From contig URIT01000032.1 in NCBI GenBank assembly GCA_900547945.1, forward strand, positions 1-25,844: a stretch of 25,844 nucleotides of DNA, in the 5' to 3' direction. The DNA comes from an uncultured bacterium. GTDB taxonomy: Bacteria; Verrucomicrobiota; Kiritimatiellia; RFP12; UBA1067. The translations under genes and the position numbers were made by a program. The notes below the pieces were generated by a model. That model was not told the origin of the DNA and searched no databases. It saw only the letters and a list, made by a program, of their open reading frames with translations. Below, one piece after another: positions 8,275 through 15,265 of this stretch (its first letter is position 1; each line of letters starts with the position of its first letter).

Positions 8275-9225
8275 ATGATTGAGCAGAAAGCCATGTTCCT
8301 GTGGGGGACGCCGGACGAAGTGCGTGCGCGCACGGAGGCATCGGTGCCCTCGTTTCGTCTGTGCCGTCCCGAGGGGAGCTTCCCCCCGGTCGCGTTGCCG
8401 TTCCGCGCGCCGAACGCACGGCCGCTGCGGCAGGTCACGCGCGCGGGGCGTGTGGTCGCGAACGTCTTCGAGGACGACGACGCGGTCTATCTGTTGGCGG
8501 CAGGCGTGTTGCCGGCCGACCTTGCGGCACCGCGCGGCGAACAGGCGACGTCCGTCTTCCTGGAACTGGAGAAGATCCTTGCCGAGGAGGGGATGGCCTA
8601 CGCGGACGTGGTGCGCACCTGGCTCTACATCGACCAGGTGTGTACGTGGTACAACGAGTTCAACGCGGCGCGGTCCGCCTTCTTCACGTCGCGGAAGGTC
8701 TTCGAGACCTTTCTGCCGGCCTCCACGGGCATCGGCTGCGGCAACCTCGACGGGGCTGCGTTGACGCTGGGGGCCATCGCGATGCGGCCCAAGCGCGCGG
8801 GGGTGCATGCGGAGATCGTCGAATCGCCCCTCCAGGCGCCGGCGATGGCCTACAAGTCGAGCTTTAGCCGGGCGGCGGAGATTGTCACGCCCGAGATGCG
8901 CCAGCTCTTCATCAGCGGCACGGCCTCCATCAAGCCCAATTCGCACGAGGTCGCCTACGTCGGCGACATTGTGCGGCAGATTGACTGCACGATGCACGCG
9001 GTGCAGGCAATCCTCGAAAGCCGGGGGTACGGCTGGAAGGACGTCGAGCGCGCGATCGTCTACCTGAAGCGGCCCGAATACCGCACGGCCTGGCGCGCCT
9101 GGCTCGCGGCGAACGGCCTTCCTGTGGACTTCGCCGCCGAGACGGTGTGCGACGTCTGCCGCGATGAATGGCTCTTCGAGATCGAGGCCGACGCGCTGAA
9201 GGGCGCGGGACCACGGAAAATTTAA
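8275..9225 (+). CDS. Two-domain RidA/YjgF-superfamily protein
   Basis: A 316-residue cytoplasmic protein with two tandem chorismate-mutase-like (YjgF/RidA) domains. RidA proteins hydrolyse reactive enamine/imine intermediates released by PLP enzymes; two-domain relatives include chorismatases. The first half holds EKILAEEGMAYADVVRTWLYIDQVCTWYNEFNAARSAFF followed by PASTGIG. The second half holds RQLFISGTASI and the helix QIDCTMHAVQAILESRGYGWKDVERAIVYLKRPEY, standard for the fold. I cannot place the catalytic arginine with certainty, so the reaction is open. The start at 8275 follows the -10 box by 6 nt and has no Shine-Dalgarno. It is transcribed alone and divergent from the CBM48 gene. Confidence 0.78.
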   Translation: MIEQKAMFLWGTPDEVRARTEASVPSFRLCRPEGSFPPVALPFRAPNARPLRQVTRAGRVVANVFEDDDAVYLLAAGVLPADLAAPRGEQATSVFLELEKILAEEGMAYADVVRTWLYIDQVCTWYNEFNAARSAFFTSRKVFETFLPASTGIGCGNLDGAALTLGAIAMRPKRAGVHAEIVESPLQAPAMAYKSSFSRAAEIVTPEMRQLFISGTASIKPNSHEVAYVGDIVRQIDCTMHAVQAILESRGYGWKDVERAIVYLKRPEYRTAWRAWLAANGLPVDFAAETVCDVCRDEWLFEIEADALKGAGPRKI

Positions 9226-9249
9226 ATTTAATTTACTTAATGATGCCCA

Positions 9250-9278
9250 TTGACCGTCCAGGACGGTTTCGCTATACT
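9250..9278 (+). promoter_or_regulatory. Promoter of the rplU-rpmA operon
   Basis: TTGACC (9250-9255) and TATACT (9273-9278) are 17 bp apart. Transcription would start near 9285, leaving a leader of about 60 nt before rplU. Confidence 0.8.
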
Positions 9279-9294
9279 ATTTTCCGCTTTTTTC

Positions 9295-9312
9295 GAGGTG
9301 CTGGTGCGCCTC
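9295..9312 (+). promoter_or_regulatory. Hairpin in the rplU mRNA leader
   Basis: GAGGTGC (9295-9301) pairs with GCGCCTC (9306-9312), one G-U included, around a TGGT loop within the short leader. Ribosomal protein operons often carry leader structures bound by one of their own products, so this is a candidate autoregulatory site. That role is inferred. Confidence 0.4.
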
Positions 9313-9344
9313 ATGGAAAGGGCAAGTACAACAAGGATTAAACA

Positions 9345-9662
9345 ATGGAAGCATACGCTGTACTCGAAACCGGCGGCAAGCAGGTGCTTGTCAAGGCCGG
9401 CGACACGATCGAGATTGAAAAGCTCTCGGTCACGGAGGGCGAGGAAGTCACGCTCGACACCGTCTGCGCCGTCTCCGACGGCACGACGCTTAAGGTCGGC
9501 GCCCCCTACGTGGAGGGTGCGAAGGTCGTCCTGACGATCGTCGCCCCCGCGAAGAAGGGCGTGAAGACGATCAACTTCAAGGCGAAGCGCCGCAAGGGGT
9601 CGCGCCGCACGGTTGGTCACCGCCAGCAGTACACGGTCGCCACGGTCAAGTCCATCGCCTAA
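9345..9662 (+). CDS. rplU: 50S ribosomal protein L21
   Basis: A 105-residue protein of normal length that binds 23S rRNA in the large subunit. It shows the L21 signatures AVLETGGKQVLVKAGDTIEIEKL at the N-terminus and INFKAKRRKGSRRTVGHRQQYTVATVKSI at the basic C-terminus. The start is fixed by AAGGA 7 nt upstream. It is followed 21 bp later by rpmA, the usual bacterial order. Confidence 0.97.
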   Translation: MEAYAVLETGGKQVLVKAGDTIEIEKLSVTEGEEVTLDTVCAVSDGTTLKVGAPYVEGAKVVLTIVAPAKKGVKTINFKAKRRKGSRRTVGHRQQYTVATVKSIA

Positions 9663-9683
9663 GCAGAGAAAGGATAATCAGAA

Positions 9684-9932
9684 ATGGCTACTTCCGCATC
9701 TGCCCGCAACGGTCGCGACTCGAACCCGCAGTATCTCGGTGTCAAGGCTTACGACGGCCAGCTCCTCAAGGCCGGTTCCATCATCGTCCGCCAGCGCGGC
9801 ACGAAGATCCACCCCGGCGCCAACGTCGGCTGTGGTCGTGACTTCACGCTTTTCGCCCTCAAGGACGGCAAGGTGAAGTTCATCACCAAGAAGACCGGCA
9901 AGTACGCGACGATCGTCCCGGTCGAAGCTTAA
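9684..9932 (+). CDS. rpmA: 50S ribosomal protein L27
   Basis: An 82-residue protein. The RNGRDSNPQYLGVKAYDGQ core, IIVRQRGTKIHPGANVGCGRDFTLFAL and VKFITKK segments identify L27. AAAGGA at 9669-9674 supports the start. In most bacteria the N-terminal tail (A-H-K-K...) reaches the peptidyl-transferase centre; here it is MATSASA before RNGRDS, about three residues shorter and without lysines. The gene ends the operon; obgE, a common third gene, is absent and a strong terminator follows. Confidence 0.97.
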   Translation: MATSASARNGRDSNPQYLGVKAYDGQLLKAGSIIVRQRGTKIHPGANVGCGRDFTLFALKDGKVKFITKKTGKYATIVPVEA

Positions 9933-9950
9933 CGGGCGGTCAATTGAGGG

Positions 9951-9994
9951 AAAACACGGCGGACCCGGCACTGTTGCCGGGTCCGCCGTGTTTT
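9951..9994. terminator. Intrinsic terminator of rplU-rpmA, 20-bp perfect stem
   Basis: Arms of 20 bp (9951-9970 and 9975-9994) are perfectly complementary around a CTGT loop. The stem ends in AAAA on one side and TTTT on the other, so it would work in both directions. Confidence 0.9.
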
Positions 9995-10216
9995 CTGCCT
10001 GGGGTACCCGCGTCCGCTTCACATTTTGTAATTCAGTCCTGTCCCGTTTTTCGGTTCTTGTCCTGACGGCAGAAAAAAGAGAAAGGGGATGGAATCGGTG
10101 TCGTTGTTTCTGCGGGAGAATGGTGGATTGGCATGGATCTTGCTTGTGTGGACGTGTCGTAAAAACGATACGGGTCTTCCCTTGGAAGGCTGGTATCATG
10201 CAAACGGAGAAGAACC
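9995..10216 (+). promoter_or_regulatory. Leader region of the TRAP operon
   Basis: This 222-bp gap has no gene. Near its end are two small hairpins, CGTGTCGT-AAAA-ACGATACG (10153-10172, one G-U) and CTTCC-CTT-GGAAG (10176-10188). They are followed by an extended -10 (TGGTATCAT, with TATCAT at 10194-10199) and by GGAGAA before ATG 10217. No convincing -35 is seen, which suggests an activator-dependent promoter. Confidence 0.35.
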
Positions 10217-11323
10217 ATGAGCAAGATGACCACACGTGCGTTCCTGAAAGGCGCCTGCTTCGGTACCGCCGGGATGAGCGCCGCTTCGGCGCTGACGGGA
10301 TGCAAGCCGAACGACTCCAAGAAGAGTCCGCTCGACAAGGGCGTGACGGTGCCGCAGACGATGAAGATGATCAAGTGGCGCTTCCAGACGTATGCCGGCA
10401 CGGCCCTCGCGCAGCATGTCTGCAAGCCCGCGATCGACGCCTTCAACGCCGTGGCGGGCAACCGCATGCACATCGACCTCTACTACGCCGACCAGCTCGT
10501 GCCGACGTCGGAGCTCTTCAGCGCCCTGCAGGCCGGAACGATCGACGGCGTGCAGTCCGACGACGACTCGATGTCCTCGGCGGCCGACGTGCGCGTCTTC
10601 GGCGGCTACTTCCCGTTCGCCTCGCGCTACTTGCTCGACGTGCCTGTCCTCTTCGCGCAGTACGGCCTCGACAAGATCTGGGCCGAGTCGTACAAGGAGG
10701 CTTCGGGCGGCAAGGTGACATGGCTTTCCGCCGGTTCGTGGGATCCCTGCCACTTCGCGACGAAGAAGCCCATCAACCACCTTGCCGACCTCAAGGGTCT
10801 GAAGGTCTACACCTTCCCGACGGCGGGCCGCTTCCTCAGCCAGTTCGGCGTCGTGCCGGTCACGCTCCCCTACGAGGACGCCGAGATGGCGCTCCGCACG
10901 GGCACGCTGGACGGCGTCGCGTGGTCGGGCATCACGGAGGACTACACCGTCGGCTGGGCCGATGCCTGCAAGTACTTTCTCACGAACTCGCTCTCCGGCG
11001 CGTGGATCGGCTCCTACTTCGCGAACACCGAAAGCTGGAACAAGCTACCCGATGACCTGAAGACACTCTTCAGGCTCTCGATGGACTCGTCGCACTACTA
11101 CCGCCAGTACTGGTACTGGGGCGGCGAGGCCGACCTGCGCGTCAACGGCGGCAAGCTGAAGCTCTGCTCCATCCCCGACGCGGAATGGGCTGAAGTCGAG
11201 AAGAAGGCCGTGCCGTTCTGGGAGGAGATCGCCAAGGCGTCGCCGCGCGCGAAGGCCGTCGTCGACGCCTTCCGCAAATACAACGCCGTCATGGCCAAGG
11301 CCGGGAAACCCTATCGGTACTGA
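10217..11323 (+). CDS. TRAP transporter solute-binding protein (DctP family)
   Basis: A 368-residue extracytoplasmic receptor that delivers an organic acid to the DctQM membrane complex. The N-terminus (TTRAFLKGACFGTAGMSAAS, then LTGC at about residue 28-31) looks like a lipoprotein signal with a partial twin-arginine-like motif (only one Arg). DctP traits include KWRFQTYAGTALAQHVCKPAIDAFNAVAG, the ELFSALQAGTIDGVQ segment, HLADLKGLKVYTF-TAGRFLSQFGVVPVTLPYEDAEMALRTGTLDGVAW, and a C-terminal helix. In the family the arginine in the GLK(V/I)R-type motif binds the substrate carboxylate; here the position reads KGLKVYTF, so the ligand may not be a typical C4-dicarboxylate. GGAGAA precedes the start. 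The DctQ ATG follows the stop by 2 nt. Confidence 0.92.
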   Translation: MSKMTTRAFLKGACFGTAGMSAASALTGCKPNDSKKSPLDKGVTVPQTMKMIKWRFQTYAGTALAQHVCKPAIDAFNAVAGNRMHIDLYYADQLVPTSELFSALQAGTIDGVQSDDDSMSSAADVRVFGGYFPFASRYLLDVPVLFAQYGLDKIWAESYKEASGGKVTWLSAGSWDPCHFATKKPINHLADLKGLKVYTFPTAGRFLSQFGVVPVTLPYEDAEMALRTGTLDGVAWSGITEDYTVGWADACKYFLTNSLSGAWIGSYFANTESWNKLPDDLKTLFRLSMDSSHYYRQYWYWGGEADLRVNGGKLKLCSIPDAEWAEVEKKAVPFWEEIAKASPRAKAVVDAFRKYNAVMAKAGKPYRY

Positions 11324-11325
11324 CC

Positions 11326-12225
11326 ATGAACGCGCTCGTCAAATATGTACGCGGTGTCGAGTCCCTTGTCCGGGGGCTCGGCATCGCCGCGATGTATCTC
11401 CTGCTGGTGATCCTCGCGGTGCTGATGTTTCCCGTCTTCGCGCGGGGCAGCGGCATCAACACCATCTGGGCGCTCGAGATGGCGCAGTTCGCCGTCGGCG
11501 CCTACTACCTGCTCGGCGCGGGCTGGACGCTCCAGCGCGGCGCGCACGTGCGCATGGACTTCCTCTATGCGAACTGGAAGCCGCGCACGAAGGCGATCGT
11601 CGACGCCGTCACGTCCTTTTTCGTCCTCTTCTACCTCGTCGTGATGATGCTCGGCGGTTGGGAGAGCTGTGCCTACGCCGTCGTCGCCAAGCAGGTCAAC
11701 CACACGGTCTGGGCCCCTTACATGGCCCCGATCAAGATCGCGATGGAGATCGGCATCTTCTTCATGTTCCTGCAGATGACGGCCGAGTTCGTCAAGTCCC
11801 TGCTCGCCGCCTGCCGGAAGGAAGTCACGTTGCCGGACCCCGACGGCGACGACGAACGCCTCTACGGGGGGGCGTCTCCCGCGCGCAGCCTACTGGAAGA
11901 AGATGTCCGTCTGCGCGGTCCTCGGCGCGGCGGGCGCGCTTCTGCTGCTGGTCGGGGTTCCGCGCGTCACGCCCGAGGGCGGTTTCGGCCTTCTCGCCGC
12001 GATGGTCGGCGCGTTCCTCGCGGTCGGGGCGCCCATCCTGGCCATCCCCCCGACGGTACGCCGGTTCCACGACCTCGACCTGTCCGGCTGGTGGGTGTTC
12101 ACGTTCGGCCTCTTCGCCGCGATCCCCGGCTTCGGCGTCTTCGTGATGGCCGCCGCCGCGATCCTGCTCGGACAGGACGGCGCGCCCGGCACGACGGGGT
12201 TCGGACCCGATCCGAAGGGGCGTGA
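11326..12225 (+). CDS. TRAP small permease (DctQ), frame leaves the true coding path at a G7 tract
   Basis: Residues 1-183 form a four-helix DctQ subunit (GIAAMYLLLVILAVLMFPVFARGSG; ALEMAQFAVGAYYLLGAGWTLQRGAHVRMDFLY; IVDAVTSFFVLFYLVVMM; IKIAMEIGIFFMFLQMTAEFVKSLLAA). After GDDERLYGG, at the run of seven G (11866-11872), the frame becomes an Arg-rich nonsense stretch to 12225. Skipping one base continues directly into GRLPRAAYWKKMSV, the start of a DUF805 domain in the other frame. The likely intended product is therefore a DctQ-DUF805 fusion of 385 residues (11326-12484), broken by an indel, a sequencing error or a programmed shift. The read-through end as written is not credible protein. Confidence 0.75.
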   Translation: MNALVKYVRGVESLVRGLGIAAMYLLLVILAVLMFPVFARGSGINTIWALEMAQFAVGAYYLLGAGWTLQRGAHVRMDFLYANWKPRTKAIVDAVTSFFVLFYLVVMMLGGWESCAYAVVAKQVNHTVWAPYMAPIKIAMEIGIFFMFLQMTAEFVKSLLAACRKEVTLPDPDGDDERLYGGASPARSLLEEDVRLRGPRRGGRASAAGRGSARHARGRFRPSRRDGRRVPRGRGAHPGHPPDGTPVPRPRPVRLVGVHVRPLRRDPRLRRLRDGRRRDPARTGRRARHDGVRTRSEGA

Positions 12226-12484
12226 CCTCATCCACGTGTTTGACCCGCGCATCCCCAAGGCGCCCGCCCCCATCGCGGACGCGCCGGTTCCCGCAAAGCC
12301 GGAGGCCGTGTACGCCTACTGGACGCCCTACCTCGTCACCGCCGCCGTCGGAACGCTCTTCCTCGCGGGCGGGTTCGGTCTCGCCGCAGCGTTCTCCAAC
12401 CCAACCTGGTTCGTCCTCGGCGCGCTGGTGTTCCTCCTTTCAATGCTCATTCTGCTGAGAGGTGCGCTATGTTCGAATCGCTGA
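11903..12484 (+). CDS. DUF805-like membrane domain, joined out of frame to DctQ
   Basis: This frame encodes a DUF805 (YhaH-type) membrane domain: PTVRRFHDLDLSGWWVFTFGLFAAIPGFG and GTTGFGPDPKG are the family hallmarks. Two further helices follow (TPYLVTAAVGTLFLAGG; WFVLGALVFLLSMLILL). The first ATG (11903) is too far in: the family motif GR-x-x-R-x-x-Y-W lies upstream as GRLPRAAYW (from 11870), with no start codon before it in this frame. That is why I read it as the C-terminal part of a DctQ fusion. It overlaps dctM by 16 bp. Its function is unknown, perhaps stabilising or gating the TRAP small subunit. Confidence 0.7.
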   Translation: MSVCAVLGAAGALLLLVGVPRVTPEGGFGLLAAMVGAFLAVGAPILAIPPTVRRFHDLDLSGWWVFTFGLFAAIPGFGVFVMAAAAILLGQDGAPGTTGFGPDPKGRDLIHVFDPRIPKAPAPIADAPVPAKPEAVYAYWTPYLVTAAVGTLFLAGGFGLAAAFSNPTWFVLGALVFLLSMLILLRGALCSNR

Positions 12485-13911
12485 GTCTTGTGGACACCCT
12501 CCTGTCCTATCCGGGGATCATCGTCTTCCTGATGTTCTCCCTCCTCATGGCGCTCATGCTCACAGGCCAGCGCGTCTTCGGTGTCATGGGCTTCATCGGC
12601 GTCGCCTTCGCGCTCGTCTTCATCGATCGCGGCGCGCTCGGCTACGGCTTCAACGCGGCGATCAAGCTGTTCAACTGGTACCCGATGCTGACGCTGCCGA
12701 TGTTCGTGTTCATGGGCTTCATGCTCTCCGAATCGGGCATCGCGAACGACATGTACTACATGTTCCACGTCTGGTTCGGCGGTCTCCGGGGCGGCCTCGC
12801 CGTCGGCACGCTGCTCGTGATGGTCATGATCTCGTGCATGAACGGCCTCTCGGTCGCCGGCATGGCGATCGGCTGCTCGGTCGCGCTGCCGGAGCTCCTG
12901 AAGCGGAACTACGACAAGCGCATGATCTCCGGCGTCATCCAGGCCGGATCGTCGCTCGGCATCCTCTTCCCGCCGTCGGTCGTGCTCGTTCTCTACGGGA
13001 TGATCGCGCGTGAGCAGGTCAAGGACCTCTGGCTCGCCGGCATCGGCCCGGCCGCGCTCCTCTCGCTCCTCTTCTTCGGCTACGTCGTGATCCGCTGCCG
13101 CCTCAACCCGGCGCTCGGACCAATCCTGCCGAAGGAGCAGCGCAACTTCAGCTGGGCGGAGAAGTTCCGCGTGCTGCGCGCCGGCATCCTCCCAATCTTG
13201 CTCGTGCTCGCGGTGATCGGCTCGTTCTTCTCGGGCCTCACCTCATTGGAGGAGAGTTCCGCCGTCGGCGCGCTCGCCGCGTTCCTGATCGCGCTCTGCA
13301 AGCGGCGTCTCACGCTGAAGGTCTTCACGAAGACCCTGAAGGAGACACTCGACAACTCGGCCATGTTCCTCTGGATCATGATGGCGGCCCTCTCTTTCTC
13401 GGCGGTCTTCGACTCGCTGCACGCGGTGGACGTCCTGAAGCAGTTCTTCACCGGCGACCTCGGCCTCTCGCCGTGGTGCATCCTCTTCCTGATGCAGCTC
13501 ACGTTCATCGTCATGGGCATTTTCCTCGACGACACCGCGATGCTCATCATCGTCGCGCCGCTCTTCATCCCGCTCGTGAAGGAACTCGGGTTCAGCCCGA
13601 TCTGGTTCGGCGTTCTCTACACGATCACCTGCCAGATCGCGTACATCACCCCGCCGTTCGGCTACAACCTCTTCATGATACGCGCGATGAGCCCGGACTG
13701 CATCACGATCAAGGACATCTATGCGTCGATCGTCCCGTTCCTCCTCCTGATGGTCGCCGCGATCGTCCTGATCATGGTCTTCCCGGACATCGCCCTCTGG
13801 TTCCCGGATTACGTCAACGGCAAGGCCCTCGGCCCCGTCGATTGGCTCGTCACGCACTGCGGCTGGTTCCGGGATCTCTGCGCAAGCGCGTTCCACTACA
13901 CGCTGCCCTAG
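12469..13911 (+). CDS. TRAP transporter large permease (DctM family)
   Basis: A 480-residue integral membrane protein that carries out sodium-driven uptake with DctQ and DctP. Many hydrophobic helices are visible, together with the DctM signatures: a GFMLSESGIANDMYYM-type loop, GVIQAGSSLGILFPPSVVLVLYG, FLDDTAMLIIVAPLFIPLVKELGF and ITPPFGYNLFMIRAM. GAGAGG precedes ATG 12469. The length is slightly above the usual ~430 because of a C-terminal extension. Its stop overlaps the end of the convergent family-A gene by 4 bp. Confidence 0.95.
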   Translation: MFESLSLVDTLLSYPGIIVFLMFSLLMALMLTGQRVFGVMGFIGVAFALVFIDRGALGYGFNAAIKLFNWYPMLTLPMFVFMGFMLSESGIANDMYYMFHVWFGGLRGGLAVGTLLVMVMISCMNGLSVAGMAIGCSVALPELLKRNYDKRMISGVIQAGSSLGILFPPSVVLVLYGMIAREQVKDLWLAGIGPAALLSLLFFGYVVIRCRLNPALGPILPKEQRNFSWAEKFRVLRAGILPILLVLAVIGSFFSGLTSLEESSAVGALAAFLIALCKRRLTLKVFTKTLKETLDNSAMFLWIMMAALSFSAVFDSLHAVDVLKQFFTGDLGLSPWCILFLMQLTFIVMGIFLDDTAMLIIVAPLFIPLVKELGFSPIWFGVLYTITCQIAYITPPFGYNLFMIRAMSPDCITIKDIYASIVPFLLLMVAAIVLIMVFPDIALWFPDYVNGKALGPVDWLVTHCGWFRDLCASAFHYTLP

Positions 13912-14993
13912 GCGCCCCCCTCCCGTCCCTCCCCCGCCCTCGTCTGCGGCGCGTTCGACAGGACGCGCCGCAGACACTTCTTTTCCCGTTCCCTCTCCTC
14001 CACGCAACACGTTTGGAACACACCATCATTTCCCCCCACCCCACATGTTCTTGTTCTCCCCGTTCGACCCGTATCCGTTCGACCCGTATCCGCACCGTCA
14101 AGAGTCGCCTCAACGGCCCTCAGAAGTGCCTCACACGTATTCGTACACCCCTTTACGAGCATCCGTGCCGCCATAAGATGAGATTCCAATGCGTAATAAT
14201 CTCTCTTCTTCGTTTCCCTCGTTGCGCTCAACGGCGCGGACGGCTCGTCGAAGATGGCGGAGGTTGGTACGGGATCACGAACGCCGGTTGCCTGGCGGAG
14301 GCGTTTCGCGAGGGCTTTGTAACGCATCAGCGTCTTGTAATGCTCGAAGAGTTCGGGCACATGTTCGCGCAACCATGCCTTCACGCCACCGTTGCGACCT
14401 AGGATCTCGCCATCCGGACCGAACCGGAGGCAGTTGTCCACGTAGCACTCAAGATCTTCCAGAATTCCTCCAAGGCGGATCTTCGCTTCGGGCGATACCC
14501 CGCGCGCGGCGTAGGCGGTACGCAGGTCTTCCGGCGTCGGACAGGGGTTTAGGGTCGTACGGCGTGTCATCCGCCGCCGCTCGGCGGCGAGGGCACGGCG
14601 GCGGGCGTTGTCGCGTATATAGTAGCGCGCGCGGTAGGAACGTGCCTGGAGGCGGTTGACCTCGTGCGTGAGGCCGCGCCGCAGACAGCGAAGGCCTCGT
14701 AGGTCCGTGACGCCGAGTGCGAGCTGGAGGGCGATGAGCGGGTTGTGAAGGAGGAAATCCGCCTCGTCCGCGCGCAGGGGCTCGATGTGGTCGACGAGGG
14801 CACGGTCGTACGCCTCCGCGTACCAGAGGCGGCGGTCTTCCCGTTTTCCATCCGCTGCGATGACGTCGTCCAGTTCCCCCGCGCGCGCGTATGAAACGCC
14901 GCCGATCCGTCCCGCCCGTGCGTTGAAGAAGTTCCGCTCGACCCACGCCTGGAAGTTCGCGCGCACCTCGTCTGCGATTTGCCTTGCCATCAT
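13908..14993 (-). CDS. Unrecognised protein family, copy A
   Basis: A 361-residue protein of no family I can name. The start at 14993 is chosen because AAAGGAG lies 9 nt upstream; the in-frame TTG at 15047 is the -35 box. Residues about 6-235 align with copy B at roughly three-quarters identity by eye. Shared blocks are AWVERNFFN-RAGRIG-VSY, SEAYDRALVDH-like (AEAYDRALVDH), GVTDLRGLRCLRRGLTHEV, and the very strong LEDLECYVDN-LRFGPDGEILGRNGG plus WLREH-PELFE-YKTLMRYK. The composition is basic and helical with no signal peptide, suggesting a nucleic-acid-binding role. The linker (DYYALESHL) is encoded by repeat element 1. After the conserved KGC-NT-ALLRAVEATL block the frame runs on for about 62 unconserved residues through the dctM terminator, suggesting loss of the ancestral stop. 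Confidence 0.6.
   Translation of the reverse strand: MMARQIADEVRANFQAWVERNFFNARAGRIGGVSYARAGELDDVIAADGKREDRRLWYAEAYDRALVDHIEPLRADEADFLLHNPLIALQLALGVTDLRGLRCLRRGLTHEVNRLQARSYRARYYIRDNARRRALAAERRRMTRRTTLNPCPTPEDLRTAYAARGVSPEAKIRLGGILEDLECYVDNCLRFGPDGEILGRNGGVKAWLREHVPELFEHYKTLMRYKALAKRLRQATGVRDPVPTSAIFDEPSAPLSATRETKKRDYYALESHLMAARMLVKGCTNTCEALLRAVEATLDGADTGRTDTGRTGRTRTCGVGGNDGVFQTCCVEEREREKKCLRRVLSNAPQTRAGEGREGGA
13942..13975 (+). terminator. Terminator of the TRAP operon
   Basis: A 13-bp perfect stem (GTCTGCGGCGCGT, 13942-13954, with ACGCGCCGCAGAC, 13963-13975) with an 8-nt loop is followed by the T-rich ACTTCTTTTC. It lies 30 bp after dctM and inside the 3' tail of the family-A gene on the other strand. 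Confidence 0.8.
14062..14091 (+). repeat. Tandem 15-bp repeat (2 units) in the tail of copy A
   Basis: GTTCGACCCGTATCC occurs twice in perfect tandem (14062-14076, 14077-14091). On the minus strand it encodes the pentapeptide DTGRT twice, in the part of copy A that has no counterpart in copy B. Confidence 0.8.
14179..14203 (+). repeat. Dispersed element, copy 1 (inside family gene A)
   Basis: This matches the 18-bp consensus TGAGAWTYHDRTGCGTAA and continues with TAATCTC, giving 6-bp inverted arms GAGATT/AATCTC. It lies within the coding sequence of copy A, in the linker between its conserved core and the C-terminal KGC-NT block. Confidence 0.75.
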
Positions 14994-15018
14994 GTCCGTT
15001 TTCTCCTTTCCGCCGCAC

Positions 15019-15047
15019 AGTGTAGCAGAGGGGGCGGTGAGATGCAA
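15019..15047 (-). promoter_or_regulatory. Promoter of family gene A
   Basis: On the minus strand TTGCAT (plus 15042-15047) and TACACT (plus 15019-15024) are 17 bp apart, with TGC before the -10 (extended). Repeat element 2 ends directly against the -35. Confidence 0.7.
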
Positions 15048-15072
15048 TGAGATTTCGATGCGTAATAATTCT
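15048..15072 (+). repeat. Dispersed element, copy 2 (at the promoter of gene A)
   Basis: TGAGATTTCGATGCGTAA followed by TAATTCT. On the gene's strand it reads TTACGCAT-n10 and runs directly into TTGCAT, the -35 of gene A. Copy B has the same arrangement. Confidence 0.75.
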
Positions 15073-15265
15073 AATGGGGCTTGATGGAGGCTTGGGGGCG
15101 GTTTATGCGTGTGTGAGAAAGTGAGAGGGATGAGAGAGGGGAAGTTGGATGGATTGTGTTTCAGCTTGTGTAAAAAGGGGAGGGAGATGTGACGGTTTAC
15201 GGAAGACAGGAGGGGTGGGAGAGGGGGTGTTGGCGTCTGGCACGGGTTCTGCTAGTTTGTCGGGC
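15073..15265 (+). promoter_or_regulatory. Purine-rich intergenic region with the eutB promoter
   Basis: This is a 193-bp gap with a G/A-rich plus strand. At its end TTGGCG (15230-15235) and TAGTTT (15253-15258, preceded by TGC) are 17 bp apart. The -10 ends 7 nt before the eutB ATG and there is no Shine-Dalgarno. I see no cobalamin riboswitch. Confidence 0.45.

Noticed and set aside
15045..15047. TTG as start codon of family gene A
   Set aside because: This TTG is the first part of the -35 box; ATG 14993 has a good Shine-Dalgarno.
15149..15265. In-frame N-terminal extension of EutB from ATG 15149
   Set aside because: The extra 39 residues are not part of the EutB family and lie across the predicted promoter; ATG 15266 gives the normal N-terminus.
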